Origin: G965227875 sp965227875
GTDB lineage: Bacteria; Pseudomonadota; Alphaproteobacteria; Rhizobiales; JAJFHC01
Direction: 5' to 3'
Assembly: GCA_965227875.1 (NCBI GenBank)
Contig: OZ245783.1
Span: 496,001 to 560,000 of the forward strand
Length of the DNA: 64,000 bases
Below, in pieces: positions 26,584-35,172 of the stretch (position 1 is its first letter; each line of letters opens with the position of its first letter). The notes under the pieces are model-generated. The model searched no databases. It had not been told where the DNA came from and saw only the letters and a program-made list of their open reading frames with translations. The position numbers were made by a program, and so were the translations under genes.

Positions 26584-27816
26584 ATGGCCGGCTTGATGCC
26601 TGATCGGATCGTTACCCACGACGACTGGAGCGATCTCTCGAAACACCGCGAAATGCCCGAACTGGATACCGGCCGTCTGCACGCCTACAGGCTGGGCCGG
26701 ATCCGGAAAATGCTTCAAGAACAGGATGCCGCCATGTGCATTCTGGTGAACCCGGTCAGCCTCAGATACGCGGTCGACTACCGCACCTATGCGCTCTTCC
26801 AGGCTCATATTCCGACGACCTACCTGTTCGTTCCGCAGGACGGACCCGTTGTCATTCACGGCGTCTACGGCCCGCCACCCGGCGCCGACGAGGCCCGGCC
26901 CGGCCGGGCGATCTCCTATTTCGACGGCGGACCGGAACTCGCAGACCAGGCCCGCCTCCTGGCCGAAGACGTTTCGAACTTCCTGTCCGAAATCGGGACC
27001 GACAACCGCCGCGTCGCCGTCGAATACGTGAATCCGAGCCTGACCCAGGCCCTTCTTCAGCGCGGCATCGAGGTGTCCGACGGGGTGGCCGTTTCCGAGC
27101 AGGCCCGCGTCATCAAGTCCGAGGACGAACTGGCCTGCATCCGCTGGGCGGTTGCGGTGGCGGAACTCGGCATCACGAAACTCAGGGAGGCCGTGGCGCC
27201 CGGCGTCAGCGAACTCCAGCTGTGGGCGCTGCTCAATTACACGAACCTCGCCAACAACGGCGACTGGCACGACGGGCGCATGCTCGCGTCCGGTCCGCGC
27301 ACCAATCCCTGGTGCCAGGAAGCATCGCCGCGAAAGGTCGAGCCGGGCGATCTCGTCGCCTTCGACACGGACATGGTCGGCCCGTTCGGCTATTTCGCTG
27401 ACATCTCGCGCACGTTCCATTGCGGTCCGGACCGCCCGACCCGCCGCCAGAAGGAACTCTACCGGCTGGCGAAGGCCGAGATCGACCACAATCTCCGGCT
27501 CGTGCGCGCCGGCATCCGGTTCTCGGAGTTCCAGGAACTGGCCTACGTTCCCGACGAAGCATTCCACGAGAACGCATATACCTGCATCATCCACGGCGTC
27601 GGCATGTGCGACGAATATCCCCGTATCAACCCCGCCTTCCGGGGTCCTACTCCCTATGAAGGAACGCTCGAGGCCGGCATGGTGATCTGCGTCGAAAGCT
27701 ACATGGGCGCCGTCGGCGAGAGGGAAGGCGTCAAGCTCGAGCAGCAGGTGCTCGTCACCGACGACGGATACGAACTCCTGTCCGGCTATCCCCTGGAGGC
27801 CGACCTGCTGGACTAG
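26584..27816 (+). CDS. M24-fold metalloenzyme, DddP-type (candidate DMSP lyase)
   Basis: 410 residues with the pita-bread fold. Metal ligands are Asp261, Asp263 (FDTDMVG), Asp273 (ADISRTF), His337 (IIHGVG), Glu371 and Glu386. DMSP lyase DddP is an M24-fold enzyme that lost peptidase activity; from memory its metal ligands are D295, D297, D307, H371, E406, E421 with Y366 and D377 in catalysis. Here Tyr332 and Asp343 lie at exactly the matching spacings. DddP would split DMSP to acrylate and DMS. Ordinary Xaa-Pro dipeptidase remains possible. A second in-frame ATG at 26596 is an alternative start, since the copy-A relic lacks the first. The stop codon TAG forms the end of a MITE-like element. 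Confidence 0.75.
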   Translation: MAGLMPDRIVTHDDWSDLSKHREMPELDTGRLHAYRLGRIRKMLQEQDAAMCILVNPVSLRYAVDYRTYALFQAHIPTTYLFVPQDGPVVIHGVYGPPPGADEARPGRAISYFDGGPELADQARLLAEDVSNFLSEIGTDNRRVAVEYVNPSLTQALLQRGIEVSDGVAVSEQARVIKSEDELACIRWAVAVAELGITKLREAVAPGVSELQLWALLNYTNLANNGDWHDGRMLASGPRTNPWCQEASPRKVEPGDLVAFDTDMVGPFGYFADISRTFHCGPDRPTRRQKELYRLAKAEIDHNLRLVRAGIRFSEFQELAYVPDEAFHENAYTCIIHGVGMCDEYPRINPAFRGPTPYEGTLEAGMVICVESYMGAVGEREGVKLEQQVLVTDDGYELLSGYPLEADLLD

Positions 27817-28080
27817 AGCGCATCTTGCTCACATGGAAGCGCTTTGACCGCGTTTTTGCGTTCGCCGGCAAGGCGTGCGACCCGCCGTGGTCTGGTTGAC
27901 CACAAGGGGCGCACAACGCAGTCCGGTGGGCGCAAAAACACGGCCTCCGGTGGACCAAATCCGCCCGTCGGCCACGTTGCGGCGCTTACGAGATGTCCCG
28001 CATCGCCTTGCGCACCGCGCCTTGCCGACCGAACGGATTTGGAACCATCAAACGATTCCATGTGAGCAAGATACGCTCTA
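27814..28080. mobile_element. MITE-like element with ~24-33 bp terminal inverted repeats
   Basis: The left end TAGAGCGCATCTTGCTCACA (27814 on) returns inverted at the right end (ending 28080); over 24 bp the two ends differ at one position, and similarity continues for about 33 bp. The 267-bp element has no coding frame. Its first three bases are the TAG stop codon of the M24 gene, and it ends 35 bp before the convergent SulP gene stop. A single related end occurs at 56117 behind another TAG stop. Confidence 0.65.
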
Positions 28081-28114
28081 AGCCGACGGGACCGGACGCC
28101 TGCTCCGTTGCCCG

Positions 28115-30355
28115 TCAATGCTCGATCGCCTGGATCATCCGGTTGGCGACGGTGAGCTTTTCGGAGAGATTGCTCGCCATGATCCGATGCAGCAACGCGG
28201 CAAGGCCCGGATCTTCAGCTTCCATCTTCTCCAGGTCCTCCTCGCTCAGCCTGAACACGTCCGAAGGAACGTCGACGATGACGTCGGCGGTTCTCCTCTG
28301 CTTCCGGTAGAAGGCGATCTCGCCGACGATAGCTCCGCCGAGCATGGTCCTCAGCCGCATCTTGCGTCCGTTCGGCAACGTCACCTGGACCCTGACCCGT
28401 CCGGTCACGACGAAGAACATGTCCGAGGCCTCTTCCCCCTGCCGGATGAGGACGCCGTTCGTCGTCAGTTGCAGAAGCGTCATCCGGTCGATGAGATCCG
28501 GCAGGCGCGGATGCGGGCCGATCATGTCCGTGAGATGGTTCAGCAGGCTGGCGTTGAGATCGACGCTGTCCTGGTGCCCCAGGATCGCGTCTTCCGTGCG
28601 TTCCAGCGCATGGTCGATATCCGGCTCGAGGAACATTCTGGGATCGGACTCGAAATCCAGCCCGTGCAGCGCCAGGTGATGCACGAGGTCCTCGGGCGTG
28701 TTGGTGAAATAGACCTCGACATCCGTGGCGGAAACGAGCTTCCAGATCTTCACGAAACACGTGATCGCCGCGGAATCGACGCCGCTGACCGACCTGAAGT
28801 CGAGAATGACGAAACGCAGGGGCAGTTTCTCCTTGTCGGCGAGCCTCTGCCGCAGGAGGTCGACGACCTGGTCCGCCGTGCCGAAGAACAGGTAACCCTG
28901 CAGCTGGACGGTCTCGATGCATTCGCCGAGATCGCTCAGCGTCTGGTTGGCGTGCGGCGACCGGTCGACGGTGCTGCGCCGTTCCGCCCCCGACGCCCTG
29001 AACCGGACCACGGGCAGCCGTGAATACTTCACCACGAAGACGATGCTCGACACCAGCAGGCCCACACCGAGCCCCACCATGAAGTCGACGAAGATGACCG
29101 TCAGCAGGATGAGAACGACGATGATCCACTCCGAGAGCGGCATGCGCCGGCGGGTATCGAACAGCCACTCCTTCAGAAGAACGAAACCGAGGAACAGGAC
29201 GAACCCGCCGGTCAGGAAAACCGGGACGAGATGGACGAAGGACCCCGCCGCAAGCAATCCGGCCAGCATGACCACCGCTGTCGCCAGTCCGCTGCCGCGT
29301 CCCGTCGCACCGGTCTTCTGCGCCAGGTCGGTGATCGACAGGCCGACAAAACCCGACGGCCCGCCGAGCAGGCCCGAGGCGACATTGGCGAGACCGGACG
29401 ATTTCAGTTCGGCATTGATGTCGATGTCCCTGCTGAGCGAGAGCTCCAGACCGCTCACGTTCAGCATGAGGCCGATCATGCTCAGGCCGGCGATAACCAG
29501 ATAGCTGGGCCACGCCGAAAGGACCGCCGCCCAGTCCACCTTCTCCATCATCGACACGGACGGAAGCTCGATCAGGCCCCCTCCGCCGTTAGCTGGCAGA
29601 TGCCCGAAGTCACGGGCGGACTCGATCGACAGGCCGGTGATCTGGAGGCCGACAAAGAACACGGCCACCCCGGCAACCATCACGAGCGGCATGGTCACGG
29701 CATGTGCGTAGCGGCCGAGAGCGACGAACATGGCCACGGCGAATAAGAGCGCCGCCACCACGCGCAGCACGACCTGGCCGTCGGCCAGCGCGTCTGACAG
29801 TCCCGGGCCGATGTTCTCGCCCGTGAGCATCGCCGCGGCGCCGTCGACGAGCAACCAGCCGGACCCGGCAAGGAAACCCGCAACCACGGGATAAGGCAGA
29901 AAGCGTACCAGCCCACCGAGCCGTGCCGCGCCGAACACCCAGAACAGGACACCCGTGACGACGCTCGCCGCGGCTATGATGGCGATCGCGGTGGCGATCA
30001 TGGTTTCGACCGTCGCCCCGTCCGATGCCGCCACCATGGAACCGATCGCCACGGCGAGGATGGCGACCGTCGTCTCCTGCACGAGCGCGATCGAGTTCGG
30101 AATGGTGCTGCGCCAGGCGACCACGGCCGCAATGGCCGCACCGCCCAGGAGTATGACCGCCACACCGAGTCCCATCCCGGATGCGATGGGCCCGGCAAAC
30201 AGGAGTGCGGCCATCGCGAGGGCGGCCGTCATGTTGTCCAGCCCGCCGATGAGACCGATCATCACCGGCGACAGCCAGGAACCGCCGTTTCCGCCGGCGC
30301 TTGAACTATCTGAAATGGTATCCCCCCACTCGCCTTCTTCCGGGCAAATCCTCAC
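28115..30355 (-). CDS. SulP-type transporter fused to STAS and cyclic-nucleotide-binding domains
   Basis: 746 residues from a GTG start at 30355 (ribosome site weak, start uncertain). About ten to twelve membrane helices of the SLC26/SulP type occupy residues 25-440. A STAS domain follows (about 465-565, with the conserved GVDSAA). A cyclic-nucleotide-binding domain (about 625-720) has IRQGEEASDMFFVVTGRVRV and the phosphate cassette-like GAIVGEIAFYRKQRRTADV. SulP proteins move sulfate, bicarbonate or dicarboxylates; the CNBD suggests control by cAMP or cGMP. The typical CNBD Arg-Thr-Ala stretch is present, so ligand binding is plausible. Convergent with the M24 gene. Confidence 0.88.
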   Translation of the reverse strand: MRICPEEGEWGDTISDSSSAGGNGGSWLSPVMIGLIGGLDNMTAALAMAALLFAGPIASGMGLGVAVILLGGAAIAAVVAWRSTIPNSIALVQETTVAILAVAIGSMVAASDGATVETMIATAIAIIAAASVVTGVLFWVFGAARLGGLVRFLPYPVVAGFLAGSGWLLVDGAAAMLTGENIGPGLSDALADGQVVLRVVAALLFAVAMFVALGRYAHAVTMPLVMVAGVAVFFVGLQITGLSIESARDFGHLPANGGGGLIELPSVSMMEKVDWAAVLSAWPSYLVIAGLSMIGLMLNVSGLELSLSRDIDINAELKSSGLANVASGLLGGPSGFVGLSITDLAQKTGATGRGSGLATAVVMLAGLLAAGSFVHLVPVFLTGGFVLFLGFVLLKEWLFDTRRRMPLSEWIIVVLILLTVIFVDFMVGLGVGLLVSSIVFVVKYSRLPVVRFRASGAERRSTVDRSPHANQTLSDLGECIETVQLQGYLFFGTADQVVDLLRQRLADKEKLPLRFVILDFRSVSGVDSAAITCFVKIWKLVSATDVEVYFTNTPEDLVHHLALHGLDFESDPRMFLEPDIDHALERTEDAILGHQDSVDLNASLLNHLTDMIGPHPRLPDLIDRMTLLQLTTNGVLIRQGEEASDMFFVVTGRVRVQVTLPNGRKMRLRTMLGGAIVGEIAFYRKQRRTADVIVDVPSDVFRLSEEDLEKMEAEDPGLAALLHRIMASNLSEKLTVANRMIQAIEH

Positions 30356-30445
30356 CTTGGATTTATAGGGGAGAAGTCTGCACGACGAACAGTGCCGATC
30401 GACATTTTTCCAGGTGTCGAAAGAGGTTTGCCGTGCGGCGCCAAG

Positions 30446-31552
30446 CTAGCGGTAGGTCGCGACCGGTTCACCGATGATTTCTGGTTCCGGCGCGACACCA
30501 AGGCCCGGAACCGCCGGCGCCACAAAGCAGCCGTCCAGGTTTCGTGCGCCCTGGCCCGGCGCCGGATCGACGCCGACCATTTCCTGGCACGACCACACAC
30601 CAAGGCAGGACGGCGCGGGGATGCTTTGCGCCATGTGCGCCACCGCGGTATCCGAGATCACCGTGCCGCCGGTATCCATGATCATCATGCTCAAGCCGGT
30701 TGCGAGACAGAAATCACGCATGCGCCTCGCCTTCGTCAGCTCGCCTATGCGGTTGAGCTTGATATTGACGGTCTCCGCGATTCCCTCGGCCTGAATGCGC
30801 ACCAGATCGCCATATGTGTGCAGGGCTTCGTCGACCGCGACCGGCTGGCGGGTCTGGCGGCGAACGTGTCGGATTTCCTCGAGCGTCTCGCAAGGCTGCT
30901 CGAACCAGGAGAGGATGTTGGGCACCGCGTTCATAACCGTGATGGCTTCTCGCGGCAGCCATGCCCGGTTCACGTCGTAGAACAGGATCTCTCCGTCGCG
31001 TTCGTTTTCCGCAAGGTGCCGGATGCGGGCGATGTCGAGGCCGATGTCCGCGCCGACCTTGCAGGAATGCACCCTGTAGCCCATGTCGCGGAAACGTTCG
31101 ACCTCCGCGAGCATTTCCTCCGGCGATCCCGTGGAGACGCTCGACGCGATGGGAACAGGGTCCGGCGCGCGATATCCAAGCAGGTCGCAGACCGGCATTC
31201 CGGACCCCTGGCCGAGGATGTCCCAGCACGCGATATCGACCGCAGACTTGACATATGGATGCCCCGGCAACGCCAGGTCGAGCGACCGGTTGATGTCGTC
31301 GACCAGCCTCGGGTCCTTGCCGATGAGCAGCGGCGCGAGTTCCTCCAGCCCGGCACTGATGCCTCTGCCGAATGCCGGCAGGTACGTCACGCCCCACGGG
31401 CAACCCTCTCCCCAGCCGCTGACCCCTTCGTCCGTGTCGATCCGCACCAGGGTCGAATCGAGCACGTCGAAACGCAGCCGTCCTCCCGACAGCCAGTAGG
31501 GCTTGTGAAGCGGCAGGTCGACCTGCCAGACCGAAAGGCAAGTAATCTTCAT
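30446..31552 (-). CDS. Enolase-superfamily enzyme, MR/MLE group (paralogue 1)
   Basis: 368 residues with capping domain then TIM barrel. The metal ligands are Asp193 (FYDVNRAW), Glu218 (WFEQPCET) and Asp241 (VAVDEALH). The base motif normally KxK reads Ser163-Cys-Lys165, and the second base is Lys265 (NIKLNRIG). Two Lys facing each other fit 1,1-proton transfer (racemase/epimerase) or dehydration. Relatives acting on betaine or hydroxyproline betaine (HpbD-type 2-epimerase) are in this group. It is the last gene of the RpiR-Rieske operon, 9 bp after paralogue 2. Confidence 0.85.
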   Translation of the reverse strand: MKITCLSVWQVDLPLHKPYWLSGGRLRFDVLDSTLVRIDTDEGVSGWGEGCPWGVTYLPAFGRGISAGLEELAPLLIGKDPRLVDDINRSLDLALPGHPYVKSAVDIACWDILGQGSGMPVCDLLGYRAPDPVPIASSVSTGSPEEMLAEVERFRDMGYRVHSCKVGADIGLDIARIRHLAENERDGEILFYDVNRAWLPREAITVMNAVPNILSWFEQPCETLEEIRHVRRQTRQPVAVDEALHTYGDLVRIQAEGIAETVNIKLNRIGELTKARRMRDFCLATGLSMMIMDTGGTVISDTAVAHMAQSIPAPSCLGVWSCQEMVGVDPAPGQGARNLDGCFVAPAVPGLGVAPEPEIIGEPVATYR

Positions 31553-31561
31553 CGCAGTGCC

Positions 31562-32665
31562 TTACCCGAAGACCGCGACAGGATCGCCGAGCGCATCGTA
31601 ATCGGGTTCGACCCCCAGCCCCGGACCATCCGGCGCATAGAGCCTGCCGTCGCGGGTCGCCGGACCGGGACGTCCGGTCGAGGCCGTGTTGTAGTTGTGG
31701 AGGTCGGTCGTGTTGTAGAGCAGCTCCGGCGGTGTGGACGCGGCGAAGTGGGCGACCGCCGCCGTCGTGATCTCCCCGCCCCAGCAGTCTTCCGCGACGA
31801 CCGACAGACCGTGCTCGACCACGTAGTCCCGCACCCGCCTCGCCTTTGTCAGGCCGCCCAGGGTGGAGATCTTGCAGCACAACACTTCGGCCGCCCTGTC
31901 ATTCACGATGCGTTCGGCCATGCCGAGTCCCGTCACGCATTCGTCGAGCTTCATCGGCAGATCGCAGTGCTTGCGTACGTGAAGGCATTCCTCGTAAGTG
32001 TCGCAGGGCTGTTCGATCATGATGCCGGTATCCCGGACGGCGCGCACGACCTCCATCGCCTCGTGGACGGTCCAGCCCCGGTTCGCGTCGGCATAGGCGC
32101 GTTCGCCGGGTTCGAGAAGGTCCGCCGCCTGCAGGATGTTCTCTATGTCGCTCCGCCAGTCGGTGCCGACCTTGATCTGGAACTGGCGGTAGCCCGCCGC
32201 ACGGTGGCGATCCATCTCGCGCGCCGACTCCTCGAGCGGTTTGCGCGGCACGACGCGGTACATCGGACCGCCATCGGTCTGCCTGCCGCCCAGCAACATG
32301 TGAACCGGCAGGCCGGCCGCCTTGCCGAGAATGTCCCAGCAAGCCGCGTCGATGGCCGTCTTGGCGTAACCGTGCCCGCGCAGGTGCCGGTCCATCAGCC
32401 GCTCGAGGCGATGCACGGCCCGCGGATCCTCGCCGATCAGTCGCGGGGCCAGCCATTCCACGGTGGGGACGATCCCGCCGGGATAACCCACGACGTAATT
32501 GCCGCCAATGGGACAGCTTTCGCCGCAGCCGCTGATCCCCGCATCGGTCTCCACCGTGACGACGGTCGAACGCGCCACGTCGATGACATGCCCGCGCCCC
32601 CACTCATACGTGCCGCCGACGTAAGGCAGGTCGGTCTGGTAGACGGAGATGCGGGTGATCTTCAC
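31562..32665 (-). CDS. Enolase-superfamily enzyme, MR/MLE group (paralogue 2)
   Basis: The GTG at 32665 gives 367 residues beginning VKITRISVYQTDLPYVGG and overlaps the stop of the PcaC-like gene (GTGA), implying coupling. Ligands fall at the same residue numbers as in paralogue 1: Asp193 (YADANRGW), Glu218 (MIEQPCDT), Asp241 (KLDECV), with Gln163-Ile-Lys165 and Lys265 (CCKISTLGGLTKA). The two are clear paralogues that have diverged, so they likely handle two stereo-centres or two steps of one pathway. Substrate unknown. Confidence 0.85.
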   Translation of the reverse strand: MKITRISVYQTDLPYVGGTYEWGRGHVIDVARSTVVTVETDAGISGCGESCPIGGNYVVGYPGGIVPTVEWLAPRLIGEDPRAVHRLERLMDRHLRGHGYAKTAIDAACWDILGKAAGLPVHMLLGGRQTDGGPMYRVVPRKPLEESAREMDRHRAAGYRQFQIKVGTDWRSDIENILQAADLLEPGERAYADANRGWTVHEAMEVVRAVRDTGIMIEQPCDTYEECLHVRKHCDLPMKLDECVTGLGMAERIVNDRAAEVLCCKISTLGGLTKARRVRDYVVEHGLSVVAEDCWGGEITTAAVAHFAASTPPELLYNTTDLHNYNTASTGRPGPATRDGRLYAPDGPGLGVEPDYDALGDPVAVFG

Positions 32666-33045
32666 AGCATGCCCTGTTCCTCGAGCACCTTGCGGGCGAC
32701 CCTGAAACATTCGAGTCCCTGGGGAACGCCGCAATAAATGCCGACCACGTGGACGATCGCGCGGATCTCCTCCATCGTGCAGCCATTGGTGATCGCCCCC
32801 CGGCAATGGGTTTCCCACTCATGCATCTTGCCCAGCGCCCCGATCATGGCGAGGTTCATCATCGAGCGGGTCTTGGCGTCGATCGCGTCGTCGCCCCAGC
32901 CGAAACCCCAGCACCATGCCGTCATGGCTTCCTGGAAGGGCCGGGAAAACTCGTCCGCGGCGTCGAGGTTCTTTTGCACGTAGTCCGCGCCCGCCGTTGC
33001 CTTGCGGCGTTCGAGTCCGACGTCGAATGTCTTTTCGGTGATCAT
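32662..33045 (-). CDS. Carboxymuconolactone decarboxylase family protein (PcaC-like)
   Basis: The start at 33045 (MITEKTFDVGLERRK) has GAAGGA upstream and gives 127 residues, the normal PcaC length. The core HEWETHCRGAITNGCTMEEI and VHVVGIYCGVPQGLECFRVA matches PcaC, which decarboxylates gamma-carboxymuconolactone. No protocatechuate genes are nearby, so another decarboxylase or peroxidase-like role in this operon is possible. It lies 49 bp after the Rieske gene and overlaps the enolase paralogue 2 gene by 4 nt. Confidence 0.85.
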   Translation of the reverse strand: MITEKTFDVGLERRKATAGADYVQKNLDAADEFSRPFQEAMTAWCWGFGWGDDAIDAKTRSMMNLAMIGALGKMHEWETHCRGAITNGCTMEEIRAIVHVVGIYCGVPQGLECFRVARKVLEEQGML

Positions 33046-33094
33046 GATCGGTCCTTCTGTTGTTGCGATGGATATTGTGACGGCGTCTCGCCGC

Positions 33095-34192
33095 TCAGGT
33101 GTCGGCGGCCTCACGCATCCACTGCTGGAGCGCCAGCAGCGAATGCTCGGAGTTGACCCCACAGCGCGGATCGACCACGAGCGGGCCGGGACGGTAACCC
33201 CTGCTACCGAGCCCGCGCTGCACGGACTCCACGAGGCTGATGTCTTCCTCGACCGTCGTCGCGCGGTCCTGGACGGCCAGCCTGCGGATGATCTCCGAAT
33301 CCACCCCGCCTTCGGTGTACCAGCCGCGCCATACGGTCACCGCGTCGACGCCGCCCGGCCGCCACAGATAGGTGTTGAGCACGTTGCCCGGATAGACCTG
33401 GAAGGAGAATGTCGGCCAGAGGAACCAGGATGAATAGGAACCCGCCCTGGGGTTCGCGTCGAGATCGACCGGGTAACTCATGCGGTCGAGGTTCTGGCAT
33501 TCCGTCGTGTGGCGCAGGCAGTGGCCCTGCGGCTGGATATCGTAGGTCTCCGGCTTGACCACACCGGTCGCGAATGTCGGATGGTTGAGCGAGCAGTGAT
33601 AGCACTCCGAGTAGTTCTCGACCGAGACCTTCCAGTTGCACTGCTCGGGAATCTCAACCCACTCGAGCGGCGCCAGCCGGTCGATATTGGGGACGAATTC
33701 GCGCAGTTCCGCCTCCGCGCCCGGAAACCATGCGGCCATCGGCCGGGCCTCGGTATCGAGATTGACGAAGACGAAACCGCAGAAGTCTTCGACGGCGACC
33801 TCCGTGAGCCGCACGTCCTTCCGGTCGAAACCTTCCACCGACTTGATGTTGGGGCCGGCCCTCAACGCGCCGGTATGTTCGTAGGTCCACGCGTGATAGG
33901 GGCAGACGACGACCTTGCAGTTGCCGGTTCCAGCAACAAGTTCGTGTGCCCGGTGCTGACAGACATTATGGAAGGCCCTGAGCATGCCGTCGCGCCCGCG
34001 GATACAGAACATGTTCTGCCCGGCGACCGTGAAGGCATAGTAATCGCCGGGCTCGCGGACCTGGGACGCGTGGCAGGCATATTGCCAGGTCCGCGCGAAC
34101 AGGCCGTCCAGTTCGCGCCTGTAGATGGCCGGGTCCGTGTAGTACCGGGCGTCGAGTGTGTGGACTGGCGCTGCGGGAGACTGCGTGTTCAT
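33095..34192 (-). CDS. Rieske oxygenase, quaternary-amine N-demethylase type
   Basis: 365 residues. The Rieske [2Fe-2S] site is Cys78-x-His80 and Cys97-x2-His100. The mononuclear iron ligands are His199, His204 and probably Asp317. The residue linking both centres is Glu196 in NYSECYHC, not the usual Asp; this Glu is known from carnitine oxygenase CntA and betaine demethylases. From memory CntA uses E205, H208, H213 with the same spacing. It would oxidatively remove a methyl group (or cut C-N) from a trimethylammonium compound; a reductase partner is not encoded next to it. The start overlaps the RpiR gene by 4 nt. Confidence 0.88.
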   Translation of the reverse strand: MNTQSPAAPVHTLDARYYTDPAIYRRELDGLFARTWQYACHASQVREPGDYYAFTVAGQNMFCIRGRDGMLRAFHNVCQHRAHELVAGTGNCKVVVCPYHAWTYEHTGALRAGPNIKSVEGFDRKDVRLTEVAVEDFCGFVFVNLDTEARPMAAWFPGAEAELREFVPNIDRLAPLEWVEIPEQCNWKVSVENYSECYHCSLNHPTFATGVVKPETYDIQPQGHCLRHTTECQNLDRMSYPVDLDANPRAGSYSSWFLWPTFSFQVYPGNVLNTYLWRPGGVDAVTVWRGWYTEGGVDSEIIRRLAVQDRATTVEEDISLVESVQRGLGSRGYRPGPLVVDPRCGVNSEHSLLALQQWMREAADT

Positions 34193-35106
34193 GATCCCTG
34201 TTCCTCGGCTGACGTGTAGATGCCAAGTGCGTGCCTGCGGGTATGGAACTGCTCGATGTTCGCGATCACCTGCGGATCGGCATCCGCGATCACGAAGGCC
34301 ATCAGCGTTTCCAGAAAGGCCGACAGCGCCACGGTGGAGGTGAAGAACTGCGGCGTGTCCATCGGAACGACGAAACGGTGCGCCGCATCCGCCATGATGG
34401 GTGCCGCGAGACTATCGGAAATGGCGATCACGGTGACACCCTGCTCGACCGCCACGTTCACCGCTTCCACCACCTCGCGCCGATAGGGCTTGAAGGTCAT
34501 CGCCACGAGCACGTCGCCGGCGCCGGCCCGCACCAGGCCGTCCACCGGCAGCGACCCGTCCCGCGGGATGGCCCGCACGGTGTCGACCGCCATGCCGGCC
34601 AAGTAGGCGAAGTTTCGGGCGATCGCGTTGGCGATACCGACCCCGAGGACGTAGGTGGCGCGCGCGCCGACGATCTCGTCCGCGGCCCTCTTCAACGTCG
34701 CGGCATCCGTACCCGAAAACAGCCGTTCGATATTGGCGATCGAAGCCGCGGCCATGTCCGCGTAGAGACCGTCGAGACGGCCACCCCGCGACAGCGACTG
34801 CAGCCATCGGGCACGGTCGGGGAAGTTGTCCCGGCCGGCGCGGATCTCCTCGCGGAACGGCCGGCGGAACTCCTCATAGCCGTCATATCCGAGCGACCGC
34901 GCCATGCGCACGAACGTGTTCGGCTTGACGTTCGCGGCACCCGCGATCTCGCGGATCGACGAGACGCCGACATCGTTCGGATTCTCGAGCACGTAGGCCG
35001 CGGCCTTGCGCAGTTCAGGCGTCAGGTTTCCAAGCTCCGCGGCAAGACGCTCCAGGAGATCGGACGGCGCGGGCGATCCGCTTTCTGGTACATTTATCTC
35101 ATTCAT
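34189..35106 (-). CDS. RpiR/MurR family transcriptional regulator
   Basis: The start at 35106 (MNEINVPESGSPAPSDLLER) gives 305 residues. An N-terminal HTH domain (SSIREIAGAANVKPNTFVRMARSLG) is followed by a SIS sugar-isomerase-like domain (TYVLGVGIANAIARNFAYLAG, DVLVAMTFKPYRREVVEAV, VIAISDSLAAPIM). Many such regulators sense phosphosugars or other metabolites. It is the first gene of the minus-strand operon and is divergent from the flavoprotein gene. A palindrome at 35115-35132 between them is the likely operator. Confidence 0.9.
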   Translation of the reverse strand: MNEINVPESGSPAPSDLLERLAAELGNLTPELRKAAAYVLENPNDVGVSSIREIAGAANVKPNTFVRMARSLGYDGYEEFRRPFREEIRAGRDNFPDRARWLQSLSRGGRLDGLYADMAAASIANIERLFSGTDAATLKRAADEIVGARATYVLGVGIANAIARNFAYLAGMAVDTVRAIPRDGSLPVDGLVRAGAGDVLVAMTFKPYRREVVEAVNVAVEQGVTVIAISDSLAAPIMADAAHRFVVPMDTPQFFTSTVALSAFLETLMAFVIADADPQVIANIEQFHTRRHALGIYTSAEEQGS

Positions 35107-35114
35107 AATTGACG

Positions 35115-35132
35115 ATTGTACAAATGTACGAT
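35115..35132. promoter_or_regulatory. Palindromic operator between RpiR and flavoprotein genes
   Basis: ATTGTAC-AAAT-GTACGAT is an inverted repeat with 6 of 7 positions matching. It lies 9 bp upstream of the RpiR start and 41 bp upstream of the flavoprotein start, in a 66-bp divergent spacer, so one regulator could control both directions. Confidence 0.55.
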
Positions 35133-35172
35133 AGCCCTGTCCATGACAAACGAATTTCCCGGAGGTGGAAAA

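Larger units (their letters stand above)
24991..26696 (+). repeat. 853-bp tandem segmental duplication (two units)
   Basis: Unit A is about 24991-25843 and unit B about 25844-26696. Each unit contains the 3' end of the MDR gene, a conserved upstream block, the 92-residue exported-protein gene, a terminator hairpin, and the 5' end of the M24 gene. In unit A the M24 start is a fragment; in unit B the MDR end is a fragment. The junction lies at about 25841-25844. The coding parts of the small gene are nearly unchanged while spacers have drifted widely. Confidence 0.88.

Noticed and set aside
32662..33045. Protocatechuate pathway pcaC
   Set aside because: No other pca genes are present; translational coupling is to enolase-superfamily and Rieske genes.
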